DNA from: Syntrophorhabdus sp. PtaB.Bin184
GTDB lineage: Bacteria > Desulfobacterota > Syntrophorhabdia > Syntrophorhabdales > Syntrophorhabdaceae
Assembly (NCBI GenBank): GCA_002067555.1
Contig: MVQQ01000229.1
Span: 1 to 18,316 of the forward strand
Length of the DNA stretch: 18,316 bases
Direction: 5' to 3'
The notes under the pieces were generated by a model. That model ran no database searches, was not told where the DNA came from, and saw nothing but the letters and a program-made list of their open reading frames with translations. Numbering within the stretch: the first letter of the stretch is position 1; every line of letters begins with the position of its first letter. A program made the position numbers and the translations under genes. This document shows positions 1 to 7,230 of the stretch, in pieces.

Positions 1-80
1 ATCCGGCACTGCCGGCACGAGCCTGCATCAAGGCCCTGAACGCGTTGAAACGATTCCTGAAGGAGCTTGTGAGATGGTGA
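1..80 (+). CDS. 3' end of an unidentified gene upstream of dapL (partial)
   Basis: The third frame is open from the window edge to a TGA at 78-80 and encodes about 25 residues ending ...KRFLKELVRW. It overlaps the dapL start by 7 bases, and the dapL ribosome binding site lies inside it; this is the usual look of translationally coupled operon genes, and it is why I call a gene here. The tail (PALPARACIKALNALKRF) loosely resembles the end of NDP-forming acyl-CoA synthetases, but that is only an impression from a short stretch. Identity is unknown. The competing possibility is that the frame is open by chance and dapL simply has a longer leader. Confidence 0.45.
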   Translation, partial: PALPARACIKALNALKRFLKELVRW

Positions 81-1237
81 AACCCGCATCGAGAGTGGAA
101 CAGATCCCGCCCTATCTTTTCGCCAGGATAGACAAGAAGAAGGCGGAGGTCAGACAGAAGGGAATGGACCTTGTCGATTTCGGGATAGGCGACCCCGATA
201 TCCCCACCCCGGGAAATATCATCGCCAGAATGCTGGAGGCAACGCGGGACCCGCAGAACCACCGGTATCCCAGCTATGAAGGAATGCTGGAGTTCCGGCA
301 GGCGGCGGCCTCATGGTACAAGAAAAGGTTCAACGTCGACCTCGACGCAGCGACGGAAGTTGTGACCCTCATCGGCTCCAAGGAAGGTATCGCCCACATA
401 CCCTGGGCATACGCCCAGGAAGGCGACGTCGTCCTCGTCCCATCCCCTGGATACCCTGTCTACAAGATAGCGACCATGTTCGCCGGTGCGACACCGCACA
501 TCATGCCCCTTAAGGAAGAGAACGGGTTCCTTCCCCGGTACGAAGACATCCCCGAGGATATCCTGAAAAAGGCCAAGATCCTCTTTATCAACTACCCGAA
601 CAACCCCACCGGAGCCTGCGCTGATGACGCTTTCTTCGAGAAAACGCTGGAGCTGGCGAAACGTTACGATATCCTCGTCTGCCACGACGCCGCCTACAGC
701 GAGATCGCCTACGACGGGTACAAACCCAGGAGCATCCTCGAGTTCGACAAGGAAAAGAAGTATTGCCTCGAGTTTCATTCCCTCTCCAAAACCTATTGCA
801 TGACCGGCTGGAGGATCGGTTTTGCCGTGGGCTGCGCCGACGGCATTTATAATCTCGGCAAGCTCAAGACCAACATAGACTCCGGCGTCTTCCAGGCCAT
901 ACAGTACGCCGGCATAGAAGCGCTTACAGGCAGCCAAGCGTCCGTCGCCGAGCTCAACAGCAAACTCGAAAAACGGCGTGACATGGTGGTGGAAGCTTTC
1001 AAGACCCTTGGCATCGATGTCAGGAAACCCAAAGCCACATACTACATCTGGGCGCGCGTGCCGAAGGGATACACCTCCTCCGATTTCTGCGAGAAGCTCA
1101 TCGAAGAGACGGGCATCGTCGTCACCCCGGGCAGCGGCTTCGGCGATGAAGGTGAGGGCTACTTTCGTATCTCCATCACCATCGACGAAGAGAAGATAGC
1201 CGAAGCAGCGAAAAGGCTGAGGTCGTTCAAGATCTGA
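74..1237 (+). CDS. dapL: LL-diaminopimelate aminotransferase DapL
   Basis: PLP-dependent fold-type I aminotransferase that converts tetrahydrodipicolinate to LL-2,6-diaminopimelate in one step, bypassing the DapD/DapC/DapE acylation route to lysine and peptidoglycan; cytosolic. The 387 residues match the usual family length. Visible are the N-terminal IPPYLFARIDKK, GIGDPDIPTP (38-47), HRYPSYEG (63-70), GSKEGIAH (101-108), NYPNNPTG (173-180), HDAAYSEIAYDGY (204-216) and the Schiff-base lysine K239 in SLSKTYCMTGWRIGF, all close to the DapL subgroup rather than to generic aspartate aminotransferases. The ATG start is supported by AAGGAG eight bases upstream. It overlaps the preceding reading frame and ends in a hairpin that contains its stop codon. 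Other aminotransferase specificities cannot be fully excluded, but the agreement with DapL is strong along the whole length. Confidence 0.93.
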   Translation: MVKPASRVEQIPPYLFARIDKKKAEVRQKGMDLVDFGIGDPDIPTPGNIIARMLEATRDPQNHRYPSYEGMLEFRQAAASWYKKRFNVDLDAATEVVTLIGSKEGIAHIPWAYAQEGDVVLVPSPGYPVYKIATMFAGATPHIMPLKEENGFLPRYEDIPEDILKKAKILFINYPNNPTGACADDAFFEKTLELAKRYDILVCHDAAYSEIAYDGYKPRSILEFDKEKKYCLEFHSLSKTYCMTGWRIGFAVGCADGIYNLGKLKTNIDSGVFQAIQYAGIEALTGSQASVAELNSKLEKRRDMVVEAFKTLGIDVRKPKATYYIWARVPKGYTSSDFCEKLIEETGIVVTPGSGFGDEGEGYFRISITIDEEKIAEAAKRLRSFKI

Positions 1238-1243
1238 ACGACC
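1221..1243 (+). terminator. Hairpin spanning the dapL stop codon, probable terminator
   Basis: GGTCGTTCA (1221-1229) and TGAACGACC (1235-1243) are perfect 9-bp complements around a 5-base loop AGATC. The TGA stop codon of dapL (1235-1237) is the first triplet of the right arm. A short T-run (CTTTT, 1256-1260) follows 12 bases after the stem. The stem is strong but the T-run is displaced, so it may act as a terminator, as a 3'-end stabiliser, or as both. It sits between convergent genes, where termination would be expected. Confidence 0.5.
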
Positions 1244-1314
1244 CGCTGCAACCGTCTTTTAGATGGATAGCCTGTTTCGGCCTTGTTCTTTGCTCTGGTA
1301 CATGAGCGCTGGTA

Positions 1315-2694
1315 CTACCCGCCGCGGCCCCCGACGATGATCCCTGGTATTCTCAAGGTGGGCTGCGCATCGGCCACGGGAACGCCCTGGCCGTCCTTGC
1401 CGCAGGTGCCGATCCCGAACCCAAGATCCGTACCCACCATGTCGATGTCCTTGAGAACCTTGAGTCCGTTCCCCATCATCGTCGCGTTCTTTATCATCGG
1501 CCCCACCGCTCCTCGCTCGATCATATACCCTTCGGATATCTCGAAGACGAAGTCTCCGCGCACGGTATCCACCTGTCCGCCCCCCATCTTGACGACAAGG
1601 ACACCGTCGTCCACGGAGGCAAGGATCTTTTCGGGGTCATCGCTTCCCGGAAGGATCATGGTGTTGCTCATCCTGGGGATGGGTCTGAAACGGTAGGATT
1701 CGCGCCTGCCGTTGCCCGTGGACGCCATGGAGTGTTTCATGGCATGAAAGCGATCGAAGAGGTAGTTTTTGAGGATACCATTTTCAACAAGGATCGTCCT
1801 TTCCGATGAAACGCCTTCATCGTCGAAGGCATAGGTCCCGCGCATGTGCGGGAGCGTCGCGTCGTCGACGACGCTCACGAGCGGCGACGCTATTTCGGCA
1901 CCGAGAAGTCCCTTGTAGCAGGAGAGCCCCTCCATGGCGAGGTCAGCCTCCAGGCCGTGTCCGACGGCCTCGTGGATCATCGTGCCGCCCGCCTCGGAGG
2001 CGAGAACGACGGTCTTCATCCCCATGGGCGCCTCACGCGCCGCGAGAAGTCCCTGAAGGCGCCTCACGGTCTTTCGCGCAAGCCCCTCCATGAGTTCCTC
2101 GGTGAAGAACTCGAAGCCATGGAAGCCACCCACCGCCTCATAGGATGTCTGCATCTCCGAACCGTCCCTGCCGACGAGGAGCACCGTGAGGACGACCTGC
2201 ACCCGGCTGTCGTTCCTCATGCCTTCCGAGGTGGTCGCGATCCTCACGTTCTGACGGGTATCGCGGTACATGACACGGACCTGGGTAATGCGGGGCTCCA
2301 TCCTGCGAGCCATGGACTCAAAATTCCTGACGAGGGCAAGTTTATCCTCAACAGGAACGCCCCCGGGATCTCTGCTTATGAGAAAAGGATATGCCGCGGC
2401 CCGATCGCCCCCGGCGATCACGGCCGTTTGTTCCGAGCGGTCTGACCCATAACGGGAGAGCTGCCCGGCAAGGTCGACGAGATGGTCTTCATCGAAAGAA
2501 TTCGTGGAGGCGTAGTAACTCTTCCAGGGTGTGATGACCCTGAGGCCCACCCCCGCGTCCTCGCCCTTCTCAAGCTTCTCCACCCTGCCCGATTCGAGCT
2601 GGATGAGGGTGTAGGCGCTTTCATCGGTATATATGTCGGCATAGACGCCGGAGCGCCCCATGAGCGTCTCGAGCACCCTCTTCTCATTGAACAT
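1315..2694 (-). CDS. tldD: TldD/PmbA-family zinc metallopeptidase (TldD type)
   Basis: TldD with its partner TldE forms a cytosolic zinc protease that degrades unfolded peptides and, in some bacteria, matures microcin B17-type peptides and the antitoxin CcdA. The active-site motif HEAVGHGLEAD (HExxxH at 241-246) is present, marking this as the catalytic TldD type rather than TldE/PmbA; the conserved C-terminal GTCGKDGQ supplies the usual metal-site cysteine. Length 459 aa is normal. I chose the ATG at 2694 because AGGGAGG lies seven bases upstream and the family begins near here; an in-frame start at 2721 would add nine unlikely residues. It overlaps the DUF4911-like gene by 11 bases, implying translational coupling. 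No TldE homologue is in the window, so the partner must be elsewhere or absent. Confidence 0.9.
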   Translation of the reverse strand: MFNEKRVLETLMGRSGVYADIYTDESAYTLIQLESGRVEKLEKGEDAGVGLRVITPWKSYYASTNSFDEDHLVDLAGQLSRYGSDRSEQTAVIAGGDRAAAYPFLISRDPGGVPVEDKLALVRNFESMARRMEPRITQVRVMYRDTRQNVRIATTSEGMRNDSRVQVVLTVLLVGRDGSEMQTSYEAVGGFHGFEFFTEELMEGLARKTVRRLQGLLAAREAPMGMKTVVLASEAGGTMIHEAVGHGLEADLAMEGLSCYKGLLGAEIASPLVSVVDDATLPHMRGTYAFDDEGVSSERTILVENGILKNYLFDRFHAMKHSMASTGNGRRESYRFRPIPRMSNTMILPGSDDPEKILASVDDGVLVVKMGGGQVDTVRGDFVFEISEGYMIERGAVGPMIKNATMMGNGLKVLKDIDMVGTDLGFGIGTCGKDGQGVPVADAQPTLRIPGIIVGGRGG

Positions 2695-2914
2695 CGGAAA
2701 CCTCCCTGAAGGTGATACCATAGTTTGCCATATCGGCCATTATGCCCCGGACATCGTCCTCAAAAGCGGATGGATAGATAAGCTCGATGAGCCCCCGGTC
2801 CCCGTCGATCACGGAGAAGATGGCGACATCCTCGTAGGATTCGAGAACGGCCTTGAAAAAACCGATACCACAGCGGTCAACGAGAAACTGCTTCTTTCTC
2901 TCCCCGATCATCAT
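2684..2914 (-). CDS. Small DUF4911-like protein
   Basis: A 76-residue protein (MMIGERKKQF...FREVSDVQ) with a pattern resembling DUF4911: a basic start, then FFKAVLESYEDVAIFSVIDGDRGLIELIYPSAFEDDVRGIMADM, which reads as a helix, two strands and a helix (a small alpha-beta fold, perhaps ACT-like). Function is unknown for that family. It lies between the 2-hydroxyacyl-CoA dehydratase-like gene (27-base gap) and tldD (11-base overlap), so all three are very likely one transcript. A G-rich ribosome binding site (GGGGGG) precedes the ATG-ATG start; the second ATG is an alternative. Family assignment is from memory of the domain's pattern and is moderate; that it is a real gene is well supported by the overlap and spacing. 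Confidence 0.7.
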   Translation of the reverse strand: MMIGERKKQFLVDRCGIGFFKAVLESYEDVAIFSVIDGDRGLIELIYPSAFEDDVRGIMADMANYGITFREVSDVQ

Positions 2915-2941
2915 GGGCTGCCCCCCGGCATCACGGCCTCA

Positions 2942-3946
2942 TCAGCGGCGCATCCCTTCGAGCATTTCCACGAACGCCTCGATGCGCATCTTCGTTCTCG
3001 TGTCGAGCGGCCTCGGCAGGTCCCCCTCGATGGTGAGAATGGGAACGGAAATGGTCTCGCGAAGGATAACATCCTCGATGGCCCGGAAGCAGAAGGCCTG
3101 CACGTAATGGATGACACCCTGTATCCCCCGCCTCGCTATCTCATCACCTATGTCCTTCAGGCGGGCGAATATCCCGTACGGGTATGTGTAGAGAAGATAC
3201 CTCTCGACGATGTCCTTCGTCTCGTAAGGAAGGGCGAACTGCCGTTGTGTCTCGTTGTAAACGACCTGTCCCCCCACGCTTTCTATGAAATCGTAAAGGT
3301 CGCTAACGATCGGAGGCACACCTATATACCCGAGGGGTATCCCCTGGAGGCCCTCCCTCTTTCGGGCCTTCAGGATGAACTCAGCCGCCGCCTCGCCGTA
3401 TCCCCGCACGTTGCCGAGCATGTCCGAGGAGCCGACGAGCCACAGATGGTTCTCCGCCCCCGTCACGTTGCGTTCGCTCCACGTCATGGTATCGATCTCC
3501 GAGAGCTTCTCTCTCACGCCGGCGATCTGCAATTCCACGTCACCAAGGGACCCTTCGTTAACAGAAAGCTCTTTGCCCAGCTTCTCTATCTCTCTTGCAA
3601 GCACTTCCCTGTCGCGGTCGTAGGGGAAGGAGAAAGGTATTGTCCTTATGCCCCTGTAGCGAAGGATCTCGGCGAGAGCCTGCGTGTTGCTGCAGTCGCC
3701 TTCCATAACGGTGATGACACCGGCCATCTCCTTCTCCATGATGACCCCGTAGATGCCCTTGACCCAGTTGCACATGCTCTTCGGAAAACCGTCCCGCTCC
3801 GCGCGCTCGATGAAGCGGCCCGGGTCGGGGTCCGTGACGAAGATGTTGTTCAGGTCGCAGGGCTCGTACCCTGCGGCGAAGATGAGTTCCACGGGGATCG
3901 TGGTGGTAAAGCCGATGACCCCCTTCGATGTCGGCGATGTCGTCAT
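2942..3946 (-). CDS. 2-hydroxyacyl-CoA dehydratase family protein (HgdB/D-component-like)
   Basis: 334 residues matching the 2-hydroxyglutaryl-CoA dehydratase D-component superfamily, whose members bind [4Fe-4S] or double-cubane clusters and act in radical dehydration, ring reduction (BcrB/C) or ATP-driven low-potential reductions. Visible features are GFTTTIPVELIFAAGYEPCDLNN (C30), SMCNWVKGIYG (C59), EGDCSN (C85), VQAFCFRAIEDVILRE (C286) and the C-terminal IEGDLPRPLDTRTKMRIEAFVEML, a typical ending. The four spaced cysteines fit cluster ligation. Only one subunit is encoded here and no HgdC/BadF-type ATPase activator is adjacent, so a classical dehydratase is not proven; a stand-alone double-cubane-type redox protein is equally possible. 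The ATG has only a weak AAGAG upstream; a sigma70-like promoter lies about 80 bases upstream. It heads the cluster with the DUF4911-like gene and tldD. Confidence 0.82.
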   Translation of the reverse strand: MTTSPTSKGVIGFTTTIPVELIFAAGYEPCDLNNIFVTDPDPGRFIERAERDGFPKSMCNWVKGIYGVIMEKEMAGVITVMEGDCSNTQALAEILRYRGIRTIPFSFPYDRDREVLAREIEKLGKELSVNEGSLGDVELQIAGVREKLSEIDTMTWSERNVTGAENHLWLVGSSDMLGNVRGYGEAAAEFILKARKREGLQGIPLGYIGVPPIVSDLYDFIESVGGQVVYNETQRQFALPYETKDIVERYLLYTYPYGIFARLKDIGDEIARRGIQGVIHYVQAFCFRAIEDVILRETISVPILTIEGDLPRPLDTRTKMRIEAFVEMLEGMRR

Positions 3947-4027
3947 GCTCTTAAAGGTACTATGTTTTACCGCGCCCTTGCAACCGTTTCAGCGGGGAGG
4001 GCTTTTCTGGATCACCGTTTCTGACTG

Positions 4028-4055
4028 TTTATATAGCCTACGATATCTTATTCAA
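4028..4055 (-). promoter_or_regulatory. Candidate sigma70-type promoter for the dehydratase-like/DUF4911/tldD cluster
   Basis: Read on the minus strand: TTGAAT (4055-4050), 16-base spacer, TATAAA (4033-4028). The AT-rich stretch 4020-4090 stands out against GC-rich surroundings and lies upstream of the gene starting at 3946, leaving a leader of about 75 bases. Matches are 4/6 and 5/6 to consensus; no experimental support. Confidence 0.4.
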
Positions 4056-4091
4056 GACTTTTTATAGTCCACATACAACCGTAATAATTCT

Positions 4092-5222
4092 TCACGCGGG
4101 CTTGCGGCTCTTTCGCCGGGCGAGAGTTTTGTCGGCGTAACGCAGATCATCGGTCACCCTTTTCCCGATGGTCAGGAAAGGTGGTATAAGGACGGGCATC
4201 CCCGACTCCCGCGCGGGAGACTCCACAAGGAGCATGGTGAGCCCGTCGTGCCTCCCCCTGTAATTGTCCAGTTCAAAGTACTGGTTGTTCCAGAGGAAAC
4301 ATATGCGCTCCCTGGAGAGGACCTCCGTCTTCGGGTCCATGAGCCGGGCGAGGCTCTGGTATTCCTGTTCGGGGATGAGTTCCTCCTCTTCCACCGGAAG
4401 ACCGCGGGTACCCGCATGCCTCGTCCTTGCGAGGAAATGGAAGAAAACCCCGTCCTGCCCCCTTCTTCGTATCCTCGTCACCTCCCTCTTGTCCTTCGAG
4501 CGAAGGTACATCTGCTCCATATCGATCCTTTGATGAGCCGGAAGAGCGGCGAGATCGACTTGGCTGACAAGGTATTTCTCTCCTGTGGAAGGTACATCGG
4601 GTATCCCGAGAAACCGGGCTATTGCGGAATACGCCCTTCTTATTTTTCCTTCGAAATCGGTGCTGTTGTCGATGATCTTGAAGCGGGGGTGGCCGAGCCA
4701 GCTTTCCTTGGTCCTTACGTCTATGCGCAGCGCCTCTTCAGGTGTCTCGAGGCGGGCCGAGTTGTTCTCTCCCGCACCATCCGCCGCCGTGACGAGATGG
4801 ATCACCCCGTCGTACCGATGGCGGATCGCGGCCCGCGTCAAACCTTTCCTTTTCAGGATGCCGTTGAAGACATCATCGGTGAGAAAGGCCCTGATGTCCA
4901 TGATGCCCCTGTCGAGGAGTATGACCTTCCTGCGTTCGGGGAATATCCTCGACACGGCTTGCTTGTAGGTGTCCTCGAAGGACATCTGCATGTCGAAGAT
5001 GGCCTCCTCGAAGACCACTATCTGGCCCGGTTTGTCCATTTTGCGCCTGTCGATGCCATTGCCCGTGATGAGCGTCGCCGTCTCGGGAACCACGAAGACC
5101 ATGAACCCGTGGTCGGATAGCTTCTCCGTAAGATAGGCGAGCGACGAGCTCTTCCCCGAACAGGGCCCTCCCGTGAGAACGATCATGCTCACAGGCTGCA
5201 ACAGGCGGGAACTAACGGGCAC
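4092..5222 (-). CDS. P-loop NTPase (AAA_28-like) fused to a CYTH-like domain
   Basis: A 376-residue two-domain protein. The N-terminal half is a P-loop NTPase: Walker A GGPCSGKSS (18-26), hydrophobic strand then LLDRG (102-106) as the Walker B/DRG element, and RFKIIDNSTDFEGKIRR (180-196), as in AAA_28/NadR-like kinases. The C-terminal half (about 214-345) reads as a degenerate CYTH/triphosphate-tunnel domain: EKYLV (215-219), MEQMYL (235-240), TRIRRR (249-254), VEEEELIP (277-284), FELDNY (316-321) and LLVE (331-334). This arrangement resembles eukaryotic TTD14-type proteins. Likely binds nucleotides and a triphosphate or phospho-ligand; the reaction is unknown. The GTG start at 5222 is chosen over the ATG at 5186 because AAGGAG precedes only the former. 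It is a single-gene unit between the thi operon and the dehydratase-like cluster. Confidence 0.75.
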   Translation of the reverse strand: MPVSSRLLQPVSMIVLTGGPCSGKSSSLAYLTEKLSDHGFMVFVVPETATLITGNGIDRRKMDKPGQIVVFEEAIFDMQMSFEDTYKQAVSRIFPERRKVILLDRGIMDIRAFLTDDVFNGILKRKGLTRAAIRHRYDGVIHLVTAADGAGENNSARLETPEEALRIDVRTKESWLGHPRFKIIDNSTDFEGKIRRAYSAIARFLGIPDVPSTGEKYLVSQVDLAALPAHQRIDMEQMYLRSKDKREVTRIRRRGQDGVFFHFLARTRHAGTRGLPVEEEELIPEQEYQSLARLMDPKTEVLSRERICFLWNNQYFELDNYRGRHDGLTMLLVESPARESGMPVLIPPFLTIGKRVTDDLRYADKTLARRKSRKPA

Positions 5223-5318
5223 ACCAGCTCCTTACAGGGAGGGATGTTCGTGTTGCAGCGGGCGGCCCGGACTCGATCCGCAACGCAACTGCTTTTCCAC
5301 CCCGATCACTTTTTCTGG

Positions 5319-5338
5319 ATTCCGGCCTTCGCCGGAAT
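5319..5338. repeat. Perfect short palindrome, REP-like dispersed repeat
   Basis: ATTCCGGC (5319-5326) and GCCGGAAT (5331-5338) form a perfect 8-bp stem around CTTC. The surrounding wording (CTGG before, GACG after) matches a type of short palindromic repeat found scattered between genes in many proteobacterial genomes. There is no T-run on either strand, so I do not call it a terminator. It lies in the 185-base gap between thiH and the NTPase-CYTH gene. Only one copy is seen in this window. Confidence 0.55.
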
Positions 5339-5367
5339 GACGAAGAACGCTTTCCTGCATTGCAACG

Positions 5368-5403
5368 CTCAAGCGGTTTGAACGGTTCAAGCGGCTCAAG
5401 CTG
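5368..5403. repeat. 9-bp-period TTCAAGCGG repeat, locus 1
   Basis: Four consecutive 9-base units: CTCAAGCGG, then TTTGAACGG, then TTCAAGCGG, then CTCAAGCTG. TTGAAC and GTTCAA inside the array form a perfect inner palindrome (5378-5390). The array ends 4 bases from the thiH stop codon (5408-5410), that is, directly downstream of the thi operon. The same unit recurs at 16447-16490 after a different operon. Function unknown; a transcription-end or nucleoid-associated repeat is possible. Confidence 0.65.
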
Positions 5404-5407
5404 TTTG

Positions 5408-6463
5408 CTAGCTGTTTACTATGTTTCTCCAGTCCGTTACGACGGGGTCAAAGCCCCGTGACCTGAGCATGGCCTTGACCTCGTCGAAGCTCCGGGGATC
5501 GAAGACTTCGAACTGACCGTCCTCGTACTTTTTCTCTCCTTCGAGGTATCCCCCCACGCGCGTGGAGGAACCGGCCGACATCTTCGTGACGCCGAACTCT
5601 ATTATCCGGTCCCTGAACTGAGGAAGCTCCCTGGTGGACATGCTGATCCCCACGCGGGGAAAGAAGAGCCGCGCGGCAGTTATGATCTTCAGCATGTCCC
5701 TGTCGGACACCTCCTGGTACTGGTGAATGTCGTCGGCTACACGCCTCAGGCGAGGGAAGGCAAGACCAAACTCGACACCGGGATACTTCCTTTCAAGGCT
5801 GCGGACGTGCTCGAAGAGCGCGACGACATCCTTGCGCCAGTCCGTAAGGCCGAGGAGGGCCCCCAACGTTATATGCCTGATGCCGGAGCGGGCTATGCGG
5901 TCAGGGGTCGAGATCCGGTAATCATAGACCTTCTTGGGGCCCGCGAGATGAAGCTCGTCGTAGCGCGCCCGGTCATATGTCTCCTGATACAGCGTTACCC
6001 CGTCCACTCCGGCAAGATAGAGCTCCCTGTACTCATCTTCTTCGAGAGGATAGACCTCCAGGGCGACGTAGGAAAAATAGCGCGACGCTATCCTGACGGC
6101 ATCGCGGATGTACTGGGGGGAAGAGTGAAAGCGCGATTCCCCTGTCAGGATGAGGACACTGCGGTTCCCTGTTGCGGCGAGTGCCGCGCATTCCTTGTCT
6201 ATCTGCTCCATTGTGAGCTTGCTCCGCGGCATGCCCTTCTGAGAGGCGTGGAAACCGCAGTAGACACACTCGTTCTCGCAATAGTTCGCTATATACAAAG
6301 GGGCAAAGAGGCTGATCGTCCGGCCGAACTGCCGCCTCGTCAGCTCGCGCGCGGCATGGGCCATCTCCTCGAGAAACCCCCTGTCATCCACCGTGAATAT
6401 GCGGCGGATATCGTCGATCGTCAGGTGCACAAGGTCTATCCCGCGCAGACTTTTACTCATCAT
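5408..6463 (-). CDS. thiH: 2-iminoacetate synthase ThiH (tyrosine lyase)
   Basis: Radical SAM enzyme that cleaves tyrosine to dehydroglycine (2-iminoacetate) and p-cresol, supplying the C-N unit for the thiamine thiazole ring; the anaerobic counterpart of glycine oxidase ThiO. The cluster motif CENECVYCGF (C62, C66, C69; CxxxCxxC) binds the [4Fe-4S] cluster and SAM, and the C-terminal half (TKMSAGSSTRVGGY, FEVFDPRSFDEVKAMLRSRGFDPVVTDW) is typical ThiH. The 351 aa are slightly short of the usual 360-380. Two ATGs lie in tandem (6463 and 6460); either may start. It overlaps thiG by 8-11 bases and is last in the operon thiE-thiS-thiG-thiH. It depends on Fe-S assembly, which the nearby nifU-nifS pair could provide. 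Confidence 0.93.
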   Translation of the reverse strand: MMSKSLRGIDLVHLTIDDIRRIFTVDDRGFLEEMAHAARELTRRQFGRTISLFAPLYIANYCENECVYCGFHASQKGMPRSKLTMEQIDKECAALAATGNRSVLILTGESRFHSSPQYIRDAVRIASRYFSYVALEVYPLEEDEYRELYLAGVDGVTLYQETYDRARYDELHLAGPKKVYDYRISTPDRIARSGIRHITLGALLGLTDWRKDVVALFEHVRSLERKYPGVEFGLAFPRLRRVADDIHQYQEVSDRDMLKIITAARLFFPRVGISMSTRELPQFRDRIIEFGVTKMSAGSSTRVGGYLEGEKKYEDGQFEVFDPRSFDEVKAMLRSRGFDPVVTDWRNIVNS

Positions 6464-7229
6464 AGAGGAACCCCGTCAGCGGCGAAGAAGCGGCCGCTTC
6501 CTTTCTCTCCTTTCCCATCTTCGCCAGGTAAGCCATTCTGCCCGCCTCGACGCCTCGCGCGAAAGCGGCGGCCATGAGCGGCGGGTCCTCCGCGTCGGCA
6601 ACGGCCGTGTTGGCAAGCACCGCGTCGGCTCCCATTTCCATCGCCTCGGCGGCCTGCGACGGACGCCCGATGCCCGCATCGACGACTATGGGAACCTCGA
6701 CGATCTCCTCGATGAGCACCTCTATGAGGGTGCGCATCTTCAGCCCCTGGTTCGATCCGATGAGCGATCCGAGGGGCATGACGGCGGCCGCTCCCGCGTC
6801 AACGAGCGCTTTCGCCACGTAAAGGTCGGGATGCATGTAGGGCAGCACGACGAAACCTTCCCCCGAAAGTATCCTCGTTGCCTTTATCGTCTCCTGGTTG
6901 TCGGGCAACAGGTACCGGCTGTCGCTTATGACCTCGATCTTTATCCAGTCCCCGTACCCGGCCTCCCGCGCTATGTGGGCGATGCGCACGGCCTCGGCCG
7001 CGTTGCGCGCACCCGATGTGTTGACCATGATCGTGGTGCCGTCGGGAATGAAGGAGAGAATATTCTCATCCGTCTCGTCGAGGTCGATCCGGCGAAGCGC
7101 CACCGTTACGAGCTGAGAACCGGAACTGACAATGGCCTTGCGCATGGCCTCCTTGTCGCCGAACTTGCCCGTGCCGAGAAAGAAACGGCTCCCGAACTCC
7201 CTCCCGCCCACGATCAGTTTGTCGTCCAT
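6453..7229 (-). CDS. thiG: Thiazole synthase ThiG
   Basis: TIM-barrel enzyme that joins deoxyxylulose 5-phosphate, dehydroglycine from ThiH and sulfur from ThiS-thiocarboxylate into the thiazole phosphate of thiamine. The 258-residue form begins MDDKLIVGGREFGSRFFLGTG; K97 in DWIKIEVISD is the Schiff-base lysine, followed by the conserved YLLPD, GFVVLPYMHPD, AAVMPLGSLIGSNQG and PIVVDAGIGRPSQAAEAMEMGADAVL segments. I chose the ATG at 7229 because GGAGGAGGG precedes it and because it lies one base after the thiS stop; an upstream in-frame start at 7271 would run back into thiS. The gene overlaps thiH. Confidence 0.95.
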   Translation of the reverse strand: MDDKLIVGGREFGSRFFLGTGKFGDKEAMRKAIVSSGSQLVTVALRRIDLDETDENILSFIPDGTTIMVNTSGARNAAEAVRIAHIAREAGYGDWIKIEVISDSRYLLPDNQETIKATRILSGEGFVVLPYMHPDLYVAKALVDAGAAAVMPLGSLIGSNQGLKMRTLIEVLIEEIVEVPIVVDAGIGRPSQAAEAMEMGADAVLANTAVADAEDPPLMAAAFARGVEAGRMAYLAKMGKERKEAAASSPLTGFLYDE

Positions 7230-7230
7230 A

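Noticed and set aside
2660..4024. A 454-codon open frame on the plus strand
   Set aside because: It runs antisense to the start of tldD, the DUF4911-like gene and the dehydratase-like gene, which all have family motifs and ribosome binding sites. Its translation has no recognisable domain.
5319..5338. Intrinsic terminator for the thi operon
   Set aside because: The stem is good, but the minus-strand flank after it is A-rich, not T-rich, so it fails the usual terminator pattern.
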